From an uncultured Clostridia bacterium (GTDB lineage: Bacteria; Bacillota; Clostridia; Oscillospirales; Ruminococcaceae): a DNA stretch of 64,000 nucleotides. Numbering within the stretch: position 1 is the first letter of the stretch; each line of letters begins with the position of its first letter. Position numbers and translations under genes: made by a program. This document shows positions 35,078 to 42,583 of the stretch, piece by piece. The stretch lies in the NCBI GenBank assembly GCA_947628615.1, contig CANRAO010000001.1, positions 124,001 through 188,000 of the forward strand. The letters are read 5' to 3'. The notes under the pieces were generated by a model. The model made no database searches. It was given only the letters and a program-made list of their open reading frames with translations, and was not told where the DNA came from.

Positions 35078-37516
35078 TCAAGCCTTAGCTTTGGTTTTTA
35101 AAGTGAGTTTATCAGCAGCCTTATAAGGCTTAACAAGCATATAAATTATAAATGCTGCAACGATTATTGCCGCAATAAGTCCGATAATGTTCAGACCGCC
35201 TGTGAATATGCTTCCGATTTGATAGATCATAAGAGAAACAGCATAAGCGAATACACATTGATAAGCTATAGCAAACGCTGTCCACTTAGGATTGTTCATT
35301 TCTCTTCTTATAGCTCCGATCGCTGCAAAGCAAGGCGCACAGAGAAGGTTGAAAGCTAAGAACGCATAACCTGCAAGAGATGTCATACCCTCAAAGTCGA
35401 GAACTCCGAATACTCCGACAACTTCTTCTTTAGCAACAAGACCCATAATGGTAGCGATCGTAGCTTTTATGTTACCGAAGCCGAGCGGTGAGAATATCCA
35501 GCATATTGCGTTTCCGACGATTCCGAGAATACTGTCTTCAAGCTCCATATCAGCGCTGAATGTAAATATTCCGTCTACTATTCCGAAGCATGAGCCTGCC
35601 CAGATGATAATTGAAGAAAGAAGTATGATAGTTCCTGCTCTTTTGATGAACGATGAAGCACGCTCCCACATTGAACGGAGAATGTTGCCTACTGTAGGCA
35701 TGTGATATGCAGGAAGCTCCATTACGAACGGTGCAGGATCACCTGCGAACATCTTTGTTTTCTTGAGCATAATTCCCGAAACGATTATTGCCGCAATACC
35801 TAAGAAGTATGCGCTCGGTGCGACCCACCATGTCCCGTTAAAGAGAGCGGCTGAGATAAGTGCAATGATAGGCAGCTTAGCTCCGCAGGGAATAAATGTT
35901 GTGGTCATAATAGTCATACGGCGGTCACGCTCGTTTTCAATCGTACGGGAAGCCATAACTCCCGGAACTCCGCAGCCTGAACCTATAAGCATTGGGATAA
36001 ATGACTTTCCTGACAAGCCGAACTTGCGGAAAATTCTGTCCATAATAAATGCAATTCTCGCCATATATCCGCATGCTTCCAAAAACGCAAGGAAGATAAA
36101 CAGTACAATCATCTGAGGTACAAATCCGAGTACCGCTCCGACACCGCCTACAATACCGTCAAGAATCAATCCCTGAAGCCAGTCTGCACAGTTTACAGCA
36201 ACAAGTCCGTTTTCAACTAACACAGGGATTCCGGGAACCCATACTCCATAATCGGCAGGGTCAGGAGTGTCAGAAAACTCGCCCTCTTCGTCAATAGGAA
36301 GCATAGGAGTTATGTCATACTTTCCGTTCTCTTTAACTGCAAGCTCCTCGCCGTATGAGCCGTAAGCCTCTTCAAAAGCACCGAAGTCTTTATCCTCAGC
36401 AGCGGCTAAAAGCTCGTCTGCACCTGTAATACCGGCTTCGTTTGCACCTTCAAGAGCTGTCTTGACCTCAGGCAGGAATACTTCATTTTCGGCATACTCG
36501 CTGACAGCGTCGTCGTATTGGCTTGAACCTATGCCGAATAAGTGCCAGCCGTCGCCGAATAAACCATCGTTAGCCCAATCTGTAGCCCATGTTCCTACAG
36601 TAGATACCGAAACATAGTAAACAATGATCATTACTATCGCAAAGATAGGAAGTGCAAGCCAGCGGTTTGTTACTACTTTATCTATTTTGTCTGTTACAGT
36701 TAGCTTTCCTTTATTTCTCTTTGTGTAACAGCTTCCGATAATCGAAGCTATGTATGCGTATCTTTCGCTAGTTATGATGCTCTCTGAGTCATCGTCCAAT
36801 TCGTCTTCGCAGTTTTTGATGTCAGCTTCTATATGTGAAATAATTCGACTGTCTAAATTCAGTCTTTCGATAACCTTATCGTCTCGCTCGAACAGCTTGA
36901 TAGCAAGAAATCTTTGTTCACTTTCAGGCATATCGTGCAAAACTGCTTCTTCAATGTGTGCAAGAGCGTGTTCAACGCTCCCCTCAAAGCTGTGCTGAGC
37001 AACCATTTTTTTACCGCTCTTTGCAACACGGATTGCTTTTTCTATAAGATCGTTTATGCCCTCGCTTTTAAGAGCCGAGATCTCCGTAACCTCACAGCCA
37101 AGCTCTTTAGAAAGCTTTTGCGTGTCCAGCTTGTCGCCGTTTTTCCTTACTATATCCATCATATTGACCGCTACGATAACAGGTATTCCAAGCTCTACAA
37201 GCTGAGTTGTAAGATACAGGTTTCTCTCTAAGTTTGAGCCGTCAATGATGTTGATGATAGCGTTCGGCTTTTCATCTAAAAGAAAATTTCTCGAAACGAC
37301 CTCCTCAAGCGTATAAGGCGAGAGAGAATAGATTCCGGGAAGGTCAACGAGAATGACTTCGTCGTCTTTAGAACTGTGCCCTTTGATTTTTCCTTCCTTT
37401 TTCTCGACAGTTACTCCCGGCCAGTTGCCGACAAACTGATTAGATCCCGTCAAAGCATTGAACAGGGTCGTTTTACCGCTGTTAGGGTTTCCCGCAAGCG
37501 CTATTTTGATACTCAT
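35078..37516 (-). CDS. feoB: Ferrous iron transport protein B
   Basis: FeoB is the membrane GTPase that imports Fe(II). The 812-residue protein has an N-terminal G domain: GNPNSGKTTLFN (G1), WPGVTVEKKEG (switch I), DLPGIYSLSP (G3), and NMMD (G4). A helical GDI domain follows (about 170-265), then the permease part with the gating motif GSGCGVPGVMASR and IPCGAKLPII. An unusual acidic, poorly conserved extracytoplasmic insert (about 325-440) lies between the first two membrane helices. The operon order is feoA-feoA-feoB-Cys-rich protein. A GTTAG-N6-CTAAC box lies 55 bases before its start. Confidence 0.95.
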   Translation of the reverse strand: MSIKIALAGNPNSGKTTLFNALTGSNQFVGNWPGVTVEKKEGKIKGHSSKDDEVILVDLPGIYSLSPYTLEEVVSRNFLLDEKPNAIINIIDGSNLERNLYLTTQLVELGIPVIVAVNMMDIVRKNGDKLDTQKLSKELGCEVTEISALKSEGINDLIEKAIRVAKSGKKMVAQHSFEGSVEHALAHIEEAVLHDMPESEQRFLAIKLFERDDKVIERLNLDSRIISHIEADIKNCEDELDDDSESIITSERYAYIASIIGSCYTKRNKGKLTVTDKIDKVVTNRWLALPIFAIVMIIVYYVSVSTVGTWATDWANDGLFGDGWHLFGIGSSQYDDAVSEYAENEVFLPEVKTALEGANEAGITGADELLAAAEDKDFGAFEEAYGSYGEELAVKENGKYDITPMLPIDEEGEFSDTPDPADYGVWVPGIPVLVENGLVAVNCADWLQGLILDGIVGGVGAVLGFVPQMIVLFIFLAFLEACGYMARIAFIMDRIFRKFGLSGKSFIPMLIGSGCGVPGVMASRTIENERDRRMTIMTTTFIPCGAKLPIIALISAALFNGTWWVAPSAYFLGIAAIIVSGIMLKKTKMFAGDPAPFVMELPAYHMPTVGNILRSMWERASSFIKRAGTIILLSSIIIWAGSCFGIVDGIFTFSADMELEDSILGIVGNAICWIFSPLGFGNIKATIATIMGLVAKEEVVGVFGVLDFEGMTSLAGYAFLAFNLLCAPCFAAIGAIRREMNNPKWTAFAIAYQCVFAYAVSLMIYQIGSIFTGGLNIIGLIAAIIVAAFIIYMLVKPYKAADKLTLKTKAKA

Positions 37517-37570
37517 AATTAATGACCATTCCTTTCTTGCGTGAAAATCTATTCCACGCTATACATTCAC

Positions 37571-37586
37571 GTTAGGTACAGCTAAC
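37571..37586 (-). promoter_or_regulatory. DtxR-family-like iron box upstream of feoB
   Basis: GTTAG-GTACAG-CTAAC, a perfect 5-bp inverted repeat with a 6-base centre, extended on one side to CTAACTAA. It resembles the half-sites of the DtxR/IdeR consensus and is identical in layout to two boxes upstream of feoA. It lies between feoA (37609) and feoB (37516). Possible minus-strand elements TTGAAT and CATATT lie just before it. Confidence 0.6.
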
Positions 37587-37608
37587 TAATATGCAAAAAA
37601 ATACAAGT

Positions 37609-37830
37609 TTATTCAATCTCTATCATTTCTGCGTCAGCTTTTCTTATAGAGAGCTCATATCCTCTTACCGTAACCTCTATAGGATCTCCGAGAGGCGCAA
37701 CCTTTCTAATATGTACGTCCACGCCCTTTGTAATTCCCATATCCATAATTCTGCGCTTGACCGCACCTTCGCCGTGAAGCCGTTTTACCTTGACAGTCTG
37801 ACCTATAACGGCGTCCTTTAATGTTTGCAT
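37609..37830 (-). CDS. FeoA family protein (second copy)
   Basis: A 73-residue SH3-like FeoA protein, thought to support FeoB-dependent Fe(II) uptake. Landmarks are GQTVKVKRLHGEGAVKRRIMDMG and VDVHIRKVAPLGDPIEVTVRGYELSIRKADAEMIEI, the typical FeoA beta-barrel pattern. AGGAGAG precedes the start at 37830. It lies between the other feoA-like gene and feoB on the same strand. The two copies differ clearly, so they are not a recent duplication. Confidence 0.92.
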   Translation of the reverse strand: MQTLKDAVIGQTVKVKRLHGEGAVKRRIMDMGITKGVDVHIRKVAPLGDPIEVTVRGYELSIRKADAEMIEIE

Positions 37831-37874
37831 AAAATCTCTCCTTTAACATTATTTAATTAAATATATGTAAAAAT

Positions 37875-38090
37875 TTATTCGACTATAATTTTATTAGCCA
37901 TTTCTCGGCTGATTGCTACTCTCGTGTTTTTTACGTTTACTATAAGATTTCCGCCGTTGTCAGATACAATTATTATTTCTCCGCCCTCGACAAAACCTAA
38001 ATTACCCAAAAATCGTCTTACTTCATCTTTGCCTTTGATTTTCTTTATAGTTATTTTTTCTCCCGCATTTGCAAAGGTCAATGGTATCAT
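37875..38090 (-). CDS. FeoA family protein (first gene of feo operon)
   Basis: A 71-residue FeoA-like protein: MIPLTFANAGEKITIKKIKG, FLGNLGFVEGGEIIIVS, and TRVAISREMANKIIVE. It is the most promoter-proximal gene of the feo operon. Several Clostridial feo operons carry two feoA genes and the division of labour is not known. GAGATG-type ribosome site upstream. A TTGACA/TATTCT promoter and three GTTAG-N6-CTAAC boxes (one imperfect) lie in the 170 bases before it, pointing to iron-dependent repression. Confidence 0.9.
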   Translation of the reverse strand: MIPLTFANAGEKITIKKIKGKDEVRRFLGNLGFVEGGEIIIVSDNGGNLIVNVKNTRVAISREMANKIIVE

Positions 38091-38122
38091 TATTTCATCT
38101 CTTTCTGTAACAATAGGTAAGA

Positions 38123-38138
38123 GTTAGGAGTGGCTAAC
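38123..38138 (-). promoter_or_regulatory. Iron-box candidate in feoA leader
   Basis: GTTAG-GAGTGG-CTAAC, perfect inverted repeat with 6-base centre. It lies 33 bases before the feoA start codon, downstream of the -10 element. Confidence 0.55.
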
Positions 38139-38155
38139 TTGATTTCATCAAAAAA

Positions 38156-38171
38156 GTTAGCAAAAACTAAC
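38156..38171 (-). promoter_or_regulatory. Iron-box candidate over the feoA transcription start
   Basis: GTTAG-CAAAAA-CTAAC, perfect inverted repeat with 6-base centre. It begins 7 bases downstream of the -10 element and so should cover the transcription start, a classical repressor position. Confidence 0.65.
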
Positions 38172-38178
38172 CTTATAC

Positions 38179-38207
38179 AGAATACCACTTAACGTAATTT
38201 TTGTCAA
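38179..38207 (-). promoter_or_regulatory. Sigma-A-type promoter of the feo operon
   Basis: On the minus strand: TTGACA (38207-38202), 17-base spacer, TATTCT (38184-38179). The GTTAG-N6-CTAAC boxes flank it on both sides. Confidence 0.7.
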
Positions 38208-38244
38208 CTTATTTTTCAAAGTTTGTAGCTTTTCACAAAAACAA

Positions 38245-38260
38245 GTTAGCGAATGGTAAC
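38245..38260 (-). promoter_or_regulatory. Imperfect iron-box candidate upstream of the feo promoter
   Basis: GTTAG-CGAATG-GTAAC: same spacing as the three perfect boxes with one mismatch in the right arm. It lies about 38 bases upstream of the -35 element. Confidence 0.4.
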
Positions 38261-38272
38261 TGAAATTGTTAA

Positions 38273-38725
38273 AACCGCCGGAGAACCTCCGGTGGCTCTG
38301 CTGCCTTTGGAAAGTTAGCATAATGTGTTTGCTTTGTACAACGGCAGACTAGTACTTTGTTTAAACGGTGGACAAGTTTAGTTTTATATTGCTAACTAGT
38401 GTGCCGACAGACTATATTAATCTTTTTTGCTCTGAAAACGGAGGCACAATAGCCACCAGCGGCTCGCTGGTCTTGCCTCTAATCTCTAGCTTCTAATAGG
38501 TGCCGTTACATCCAGTCTGCCTTTGGGAAATTAGCATAATGTGTTTATTTTGTAAAACGGCAGGCTAGTACTCTGTGGTAAAGGTAAGTTTTTTCCTCTT
38601 GCTTCTAAGTACTAGTCCGCCGTTTCTCAAAGTTAAACATTAATCAAACTACCCAAAGGCGGCAGAGCAACCGGCGTCACGCCGGCGGCGGGCTTATTAA
38701 TTGATAATTGAAAATGGATAATTAA
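38273..38725. repeat. Intergenic repeat cluster 5
   Basis: Units at 38301-38347 and 38517-38563 (CTGCC/GGCAG), 38401-38447 (GTGCC/GGCAC, inverted relative to clusters 2 and 3) and 38617-38662 (CCGCC/GGCGG). GC hairpins are the CCGGAGAACCTCCGG type at about 38278-38292, CCAGCGGCTCGCTGG at 38456-38470, and CCGGCGTCACGCCGG at 38671-38685. It ends in ATTGATAATTG words. The gap from feoA (38091) to the toxin gene (38867) holds the feo control region, this cluster and the toxin promoter, and no other gene. Confidence 0.85.
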
Positions 38726-38771
38726 AAAAGTCAAAATATTAGAATCAATAATTCTTAAAATTCTTTATTAT

Positions 38772-38800
38772 TTGACAAAATATTTATTTTAATTTATAAT
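38772..38800 (+). promoter_or_regulatory. Consensus promoter of the type I toxin mRNA
   Basis: TTGACA at 38772-38777, 17-base spacer, TATAAT at 38795-38800. Both hexamers match the sigma-A consensus fully. Expected start near 38807, leaving a leader of about 60 bases before the toxin codon. Confidence 0.85.
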
Positions 38801-38866
38801 ATTCATTAGAGAGTGCTGTACATGAACGGTAAGGCGGTTTCTCCCATTAGATGGGAGGTGATGACC

Positions 38867-38956
38867 ATGATAAGTTATTCGGAATTATTTTTATTTGCGA
38901 ATTTCGTTATTGGTGTTGTCACACTTTGTTTCTACATTTTTAAACATAAAAAGTAA
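38867..38956 (+). CDS. Holin-like type I toxin peptide, 29 residues
   Basis: The peptide begins MISYSELFLFANFVIG, continues as one hydrophobic helix, and ends with the basic tail YIFKHKK. This is the pattern of small holin-like (TxpA/Fst-related) type I toxins that damage the membrane. GGGAGG lies 8 bases before the ATG at 38867; an ATG at 38861 is too close to it. The 5' leader shares a sequence with the antisense transcript made from the other side (GAGAGTGCTGTACA versus GAGAGTACTGCACA, and GGCGGTTTCTCCCA versus GGCGGTCTCTCCCA). This gives the facing direct-repeat design of the par/Fst and TxpA/RatA systems. Confidence 0.8.
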   Translation: MISYSELFLFANFVIGVVTLCFYIFKHKK

Positions 38957-38974
38957 AAAACTTTTTTACTTAAA

Positions 38975-39080
38975 AACAAGAAACACCGCCTACTCTCTCA
39001 AAGTAACGGTGTTTCTTAAATACCTAAACTGGGAGAGACCGCCTAGGCATTAATTTGCCGTGTGCAGTACTCTCTTTTAT
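38975..39080 (-). ncRNA. Antisense antitoxin RNA of the type I system (predicted)
   Basis: A minus-strand transcript of about 105 nt is predicted from promoter TTGACA (39114-39109), a 16-base spacer and TATAAT (39092-39087), so it starts near 39080. It runs through a leader resembling the toxin mRNA leader and ends in the shared hairpin 38978-39017. The convergent arrangement lets it pair with the toxin mRNA at the terminator and at the leader repeats. No open frame was seen in it. The boundaries are inferred. Confidence 0.7.
38978..39017. terminator. Shared bidirectional terminator of toxin mRNA and antitoxin RNA
   Basis: Perfect 11-bp stem AAGAAACACCG / CGGTGTTTCTT with an 18-base loop. 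T-rich exits are present on both strands (TTAAATACC on plus; TTTTTAAGTAAAAAAG on minus). Confidence 0.75.
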
Positions 39081-39086
39081 ATTTAT

Positions 39087-39114
39087 ATTATAACACACAT
39101 ATTTCAAATGTCAA
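39087..39114 (-). promoter_or_regulatory. Consensus promoter of the antitoxin RNA
   Basis: On the minus strand TTGACA (39114-39109), 16-base spacer, TATAAT (39092-39087). Strong hexamers are expected for an antitoxin RNA that must be in excess. Confidence 0.8.
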
Positions 39115-39141
39115 GCATTTAGAAGCATTTTTATTTTGTTC

Positions 39142-39372
39142 CTATTCTTTGTAACCATGTTTCTTATTTGTCAATCCTGAAATATAATCTAATGACACAT
39201 TATAAAATTTCGCTAATGTTTTAAAATGATGCATAGGAAGTTCTTGTTCTCCTCTTTCCCATCTGGAATACTGATATTGAGTAGTCCCTAAGATTTCAGC
39301 TATATCTTTCTGATGTAAATCATTATCTACTCTTAAATCTTTTAATCTTTTATATAATTTTATTATAATCAC
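39142..39372 (-). CDS. XRE-family helix-turn-helix regulator
   Basis: A 76-residue DNA-binding protein with one HTH_3 domain: LKDLRVDNDLHQKDIAEILG, TTQYQYSRWERGEQELPMHHFKTLA read as two helices, then KFYNVSLDYISGL. Such stand-alone XRE proteins usually repress their own promoter. It is divergent from a ribbon-helix-helix gene, with a 20-bp perfect palindrome placed within the facing promoter. It closely resembles in size and layout the XRE gene at 47538. Composition is AT-rich, unlike the flanking housekeeping genes. Confidence 0.88.
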   Translation of the reverse strand: MIIIKLYKRLKDLRVDNDLHQKDIAEILGTTQYQYSRWERGEQELPMHHFKTLAKFYNVSLDYISGLTNKKHGYKE

Positions 39373-39421
39373 TCTCTTTTTATATTTTCATAAAAATTAT
39401 ATCATAAAATTATTTTTACTG

Positions 39422-39450
39422 TTGACTATAATACAAATTTGTATTATAAT
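39422..39450 (+). promoter_or_regulatory. Promoter of the ribbon-helix-helix gene with palindromic operator in its spacer
   Basis: TTGACT at 39422-39427, 17-base spacer, TATAAT at 39445-39450. A perfect 20-bp palindrome, ATAATACAAA and its complement, occupies 39428-39447, filling the spacer and touching the -10. It is the expected operator for the XRE or the ribbon-helix-helix protein. Confidence 0.75.
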
Positions 39451-39488
39451 ATTATCAAATATTCAAATTAGGAGAGTGTTAAAATCTT

Positions 39489-39668
39489 ATGTGGACAATA
39501 AAAAAAGGTTACAATTCGGTAAGCAAATCTTTTCGTTTGCCCGAAGAACTTGTGAAAAAAATTGATAATATTGCGTATAAGAATAACTTATCTTCCAACC
39601 AAATAGTTATACAATGTTTGAATTATGCTATAAAAAATTTAGATGATACTATAAATGGTGAAAAATAA
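39489..39668 (+). CDS. Ribbon-helix-helix (CopG/Arc-type) protein, 59 residues
   Basis: The product is basic at the N-terminus (MWTIKKGYNSVSKSFRLPEE), followed by LVKKIDNIAYKNNLSSNQIV and IQCLNYAIKNLDD. A beta strand ending in SFRLPEEL and two helices with an NLSSNQIVIQCLNYAI second helix fit the CopG/MetJ/Arc fold. It is divergent from the XRE gene with a shared control region. The ribosome site GGAGAG lies 12 bases upstream, somewhat far. It may be an antitoxin whose toxin has been lost, or the second regulator of a small switch. Confidence 0.7.
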   Translation: MWTIKKGYNSVSKSFRLPEELVKKIDNIAYKNNLSSNQIVIQCLNYAIKNLDDTINGEK

Positions 39669-39692
39669 TATTGGATATTCTTCTTAAAGTAA

Positions 39693-39713
39693 AGCTTCCG
39701 CCGGCTCGCCGGG
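39693..39713. repeat. Remnant of intergenic repeat (GC hairpin only)
   Basis: TAAAGCTTCCGCCGGCTCGCC-type remnant containing a short CCGGC/GCCGG hairpin, without a full 47-bp unit. The promoter TTGATA follows its last base. Confidence 0.5.
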
Positions 39714-39742
39714 TTGATAAATTTTGATTTTTATGGTAGAAT
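39714..39742 (+). promoter_or_regulatory. Promoter of the PAS-domain gene
   Basis: TTGATA at 39714-39719, 17-base spacer, TAGAAT at 39737-39742. It starts immediately after a repeat-type GC hairpin. Confidence 0.6.
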
Positions 39743-39805
39743 TAGTGCGAAAGAAAAAATCTGAAATCAACTGTTCAGAAGAACTGTAAAAAAGGAGAAA
39801 GCTGT

Positions 39806-41230
39806 ATGGATAATAATGTTTTTCTGAATGATGACTTTTCAAAAAAAGATATTCAGAGCAACGCAGAAGTTACCGAGCAAGAGAGCAGTGTAAACAAACT
39901 CAAAAAAATCATAGAGAATGCTTACGATGCGGCTTTTGAAATAGATGTAAATAATAATCAAGCATATGAAATTTTCATTAAAGACGGAACACCTTTGCAT
40001 AATGAATTTATAAATAATAAGATATCGTATTCAAGATTATGCAGGCTTATTTTAAAAGAAATGGCAGACAGCGCAGATATTGAAAAACTTACAGAGTTTT
40101 TAAGTCCTGCGAGGATAAAAAAGGTAAGGCTGAATGAAAACGGCAAAAACGAAGAAAGATTGCAATTCAGGGTCAAAGATACAAGTTCTGTGGAATGGAA
40201 AGAGTGCAGGATCGTGTACTTCTGGGATAAGCCGTCGGAAACGGATCTATTTACGCTTAGGAATATTACGAATGAAAAAAATTACGAGATAAAATACAAT
40301 GCGCAGTCTGAACTGATTTATGCAACTCAGAATTCTGAACGTGAAATTGTAAAAGATTTTACGCAATCGGTAAAGAGCATATATAACGCAGTTATCGGGT
40401 TAAACTATACAACTCTTGAGTGCTTTGAATACGAATTTGCCGATGACGAGATAAGAAAGAAAAAAATAAGCGGAGATTTAAAGGAGTATATAAAGCATTT
40501 GGCACAAAATTCTGTTCATTCCGACGACGCACATAATTTTTTATCTTTTTTCAGTATCGGAAATATAGCCGATTATTTTCAAAAAGGAATAAGCAATACT
40601 GACGTGGTTTTAAGAATGCGGAACAGAGGAAACTTAAAATCCGGCTATGAGTGGTATGATTTAACGGTAAGATTTGCAAAAAATAAAGATCGTGAATTGA
40701 TTCTTACTGTATTTTTTAAGAATATAAATAAGACTGAAACTGAAAGAATAAAAATCCGAAAAAGTCTTGAAAGTTCTTTGGTTATGACCACAAATATGCT
40801 GAAAATAAAAGAGCAGTACAAAAACGCATTGATAGAAGGATCTTATTTTTGTATTAATGCAAATGTCGATAAGGATTTGATCGAGGTCGATTGTGAGGAC
40901 GCTAACGGAAACAGTCTTATGAAAGCAGTTGGACTGTCTGCTCCGTGCAGATTATCGGACTTTGCAAGAAGATGGATCGAAAGGTATGTTATAAAGACTG
41001 AAAATTCGCCGATTGATACAAGCGGATTTGATTTAAAGGTATTGAAAGACAATTATGAAAATGGTAATCGGTTTTATAAGGGAGAGTATAAGATAATCGC
41101 TGCTACGGGAAAAATCCGCTGGCTTGAATGCTATACTCTGCTTGTGAAAACAGATTACGAAAATGAACTTATGATGCTTCATTATGCATTGGATATAACC
41201 GACGAGAAAAGAAAAAAGACGATTATTTAA
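39806..41230 (+). CDS. PAS-fold sensory protein without visible output domain
   Basis: A 474-residue cytoplasmic protein. Three stretches have the look of PAS_3 domains as found in Clostridial diguanylate cyclases: about 40-155 (AAFEIDVNNNQAYEIF to SSVEWKECRIVYFW), 205-310 (ECFEYEFADDE to SGYEWYDLTVRF) and 340-470 (SYFCINANVDKDLIEV to IRWLECYTLLVKTD). It ends with ALDITDEKRKKTII, the point at which relatives normally continue into a GGDEF domain. No GGDEF, EAL, HD or kinase domain follows before the stop at 41230. It may be a truncated sensor or a stand-alone ligand-binding regulator. AAGGAGAAAG precedes the start. Confidence 0.6.
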   Translation: MDNNVFLNDDFSKKDIQSNAEVTEQESSVNKLKKIIENAYDAAFEIDVNNNQAYEIFIKDGTPLHNEFINNKISYSRLCRLILKEMADSADIEKLTEFLSPARIKKVRLNENGKNEERLQFRVKDTSSVEWKECRIVYFWDKPSETDLFTLRNITNEKNYEIKYNAQSELIYATQNSEREIVKDFTQSVKSIYNAVIGLNYTTLECFEYEFADDEIRKKKISGDLKEYIKHLAQNSVHSDDAHNFLSFFSIGNIADYFQKGISNTDVVLRMRNRGNLKSGYEWYDLTVRFAKNKDRELILTVFFKNINKTETERIKIRKSLESSLVMTTNMLKIKEQYKNALIEGSYFCINANVDKDLIEVDCEDANGNSLMKAVGLSAPCRLSDFARRWIERYVIKTENSPIDTSGFDLKVLKDNYENGNRFYKGEYKIIAATGKIRWLECYTLLVKTDYENELMMLHYALDITDEKRKKTII

Positions 41231-41271
41231 TAATTAAAAGGCAGATTTCTGATTTTAAGGAAGGTTTAAGT

Positions 41272-41859
41272 ATGATTATACAAACAGATAAGAAGGTAAT
41301 ATTAGCGTCCGCCTCGCCTAGGAGGAAAACGCTGATAAAATATTTGTTCAGTAATTATGAGGTTGTGCCGTCAAGCATTAATGAGGACGACTATAAAATG
41401 CTGTCACCTTACGAGATGCCTGAATTTCTTGCAACACAGAAAGCAAAGGATATTGTCAAGACGCATCCTGATGCAATCGTTATAGGCTGTGATACGTCAG
41501 TTGTTCTGGGAGAAAGGGTTTTGGGAAAACCTAAAGACGAGGTTCAGGCAAGGAATATGCTGTCGCTGTTATCAGACAAAACACATAAGGTAATAACTGG
41601 CGTGTGCATTATCTGCGGAGATAAAGCGATGTCGTTTTCTGTTTCTACAGACGTAACCTTTTATGAGCTCGACGATGATGAGATAGACGAGTACGTTAAG
41701 TCGGGGGAGCCTTATGATAAAGCCGGCGGATACGGTATACAGGGTCTCGGCTCGGTGTTTGTAAAGGAGATCTCAGGCGATTTTTACAATGTAGTTGGAC
41801 TTCCTGTTTCAAGACTTTACAGGGAGATGATCGAATTTCTGAACCTTATTGACGGATAA
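41272..41859 (+). CDS. maf: Maf-family nucleoside triphosphate pyrophosphatase
   Basis: Maf proteins hydrolyse non-canonical or excess nucleotides (dTTP, UTP type) and were first linked to septum formation. The 195-residue protein has the nucleotide motif LASASPRRKTLI (about 11-22), VIGCDTSVVLGERVLGKPKD (catalytic Asp and Lys), SDKTHKVITGV, and YDKAGGYGIQGLGSVFVKEISGDFYNVVGLPV read in parts. The start is supported by AAGGAAGG. It is followed by the convergent DUF421 gene after 10 bases. Confidence 0.93.
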   Translation: MIIQTDKKVILASASPRRKTLIKYLFSNYEVVPSSINEDDYKMLSPYEMPEFLATQKAKDIVKTHPDAIVIGCDTSVVLGERVLGKPKDEVQARNMLSLLSDKTHKVITGVCIICGDKAMSFSVSTDVTFYELDDDEIDEYVKSGEPYDKAGGYGIQGLGSVFVKEISGDFYNVVGLPVSRLYREMIEFLNLIDG

Positions 41860-41869
41860 TATATAAAGC

Positions 41870-42583
41870 TTAGTCAAAGATATTTTTAAGATTTTTCTCG
41901 TTCTGGAAATCGTAAATATGCAGCGTGTTGTTTTGGTCTAACGTGGCAAGGAAAATATCCTTGACCTTTTTGCCTCTTGCAGAAAGCTCTCTGTTGAGCC
42001 ATGTTTCGTCCACTCCGCAGTATTTGAGGTTCTGGCTCATAATTTTGCCGTCTATTATTATGTTCAGGTTGAGGTATTCGGGCTTTGGCATAGGGTCGAG
42101 CTTTAAATCGCTTGCGGTAACAGGACGATACTCAGAACATGGGAAAAAGCTGATTTCTCCGTTGTTTTCCATAATTGCGTAGTTGATTTGCGAAATGTCG
42201 AAATATCCGTTTGTTCTTGCCTTTGTTAGAAGGTCGTTGATGTCGAGCTTTGATTTTTTAAGATTCTCGCTGTATATTTTACCGTTTTCTATCAACAACA
42301 ATGTTCTTCCTGAGAATAAGCGCCGGCATTTTATAGATTTTATAGTCAGCACTGAAAACAAAAATACCACAAGACCGTATACTGCCATTGCAATAACTGC
42401 TGTTATGATCTCGTCTGCCTGACGGGAAATTGACAGCTCTGCTGCAATAGAGCCTATAGTTATACCGTTTATATAGTCGAACATATTAAGCTCGGAGATT
42501 TGCTTATTACCTAGCAGCTTTGAGATCAAAAACATTATTACAATAGACAGCAGCGACGCACCTATTACTTTTATAACTAACAT
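41870..42583 (-). CDS. DUF421 (YetF/YkjA-like) membrane protein
   Basis: A 237-residue protein with three N-terminal membrane helices (LLSIVIMFLISKLLG, YINGITIGSIAAELS, VIAMAVYGLVVFLFSVL), then two cytoplasmic YetF-type subdomains. Marker motifs are LIENGKIYSENLKKSKLDINDLL, TNGYFDISQINYAIMENNGEISFFP and IIDGKIMSQNLKYCGVDETWL. YetF-like proteins are common in spore formers; in B. subtilis some are linked to spore germination, but general function is unknown. AAAGGGTG precedes the start. Confidence 0.85.
   Translation of the reverse strand: MLVIKVIGASLLSIVIMFLISKLLGNKQISELNMFDYINGITIGSIAAELSISRQADEIITAVIAMAVYGLVVFLFSVLTIKSIKCRRLFSGRTLLLIENGKIYSENLKKSKLDINDLLTKARTNGYFDISQINYAIMENNGEISFFPCSEYRPVTASDLKLDPMPKPEYLNLNIIIDGKIMSQNLKYCGVDETWLNRELSARGKKVKDIFLATLDQNNTLHIYDFQNEKNLKNIFD

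Noticed and set aside
38301..38662. Regularly spaced units of about 47 bp suggest a CRISPR array
   Set aside because: Units are of different subtypes and orientations, the linkers between them are conserved and repeated in other clusters, and no cas gene is present.
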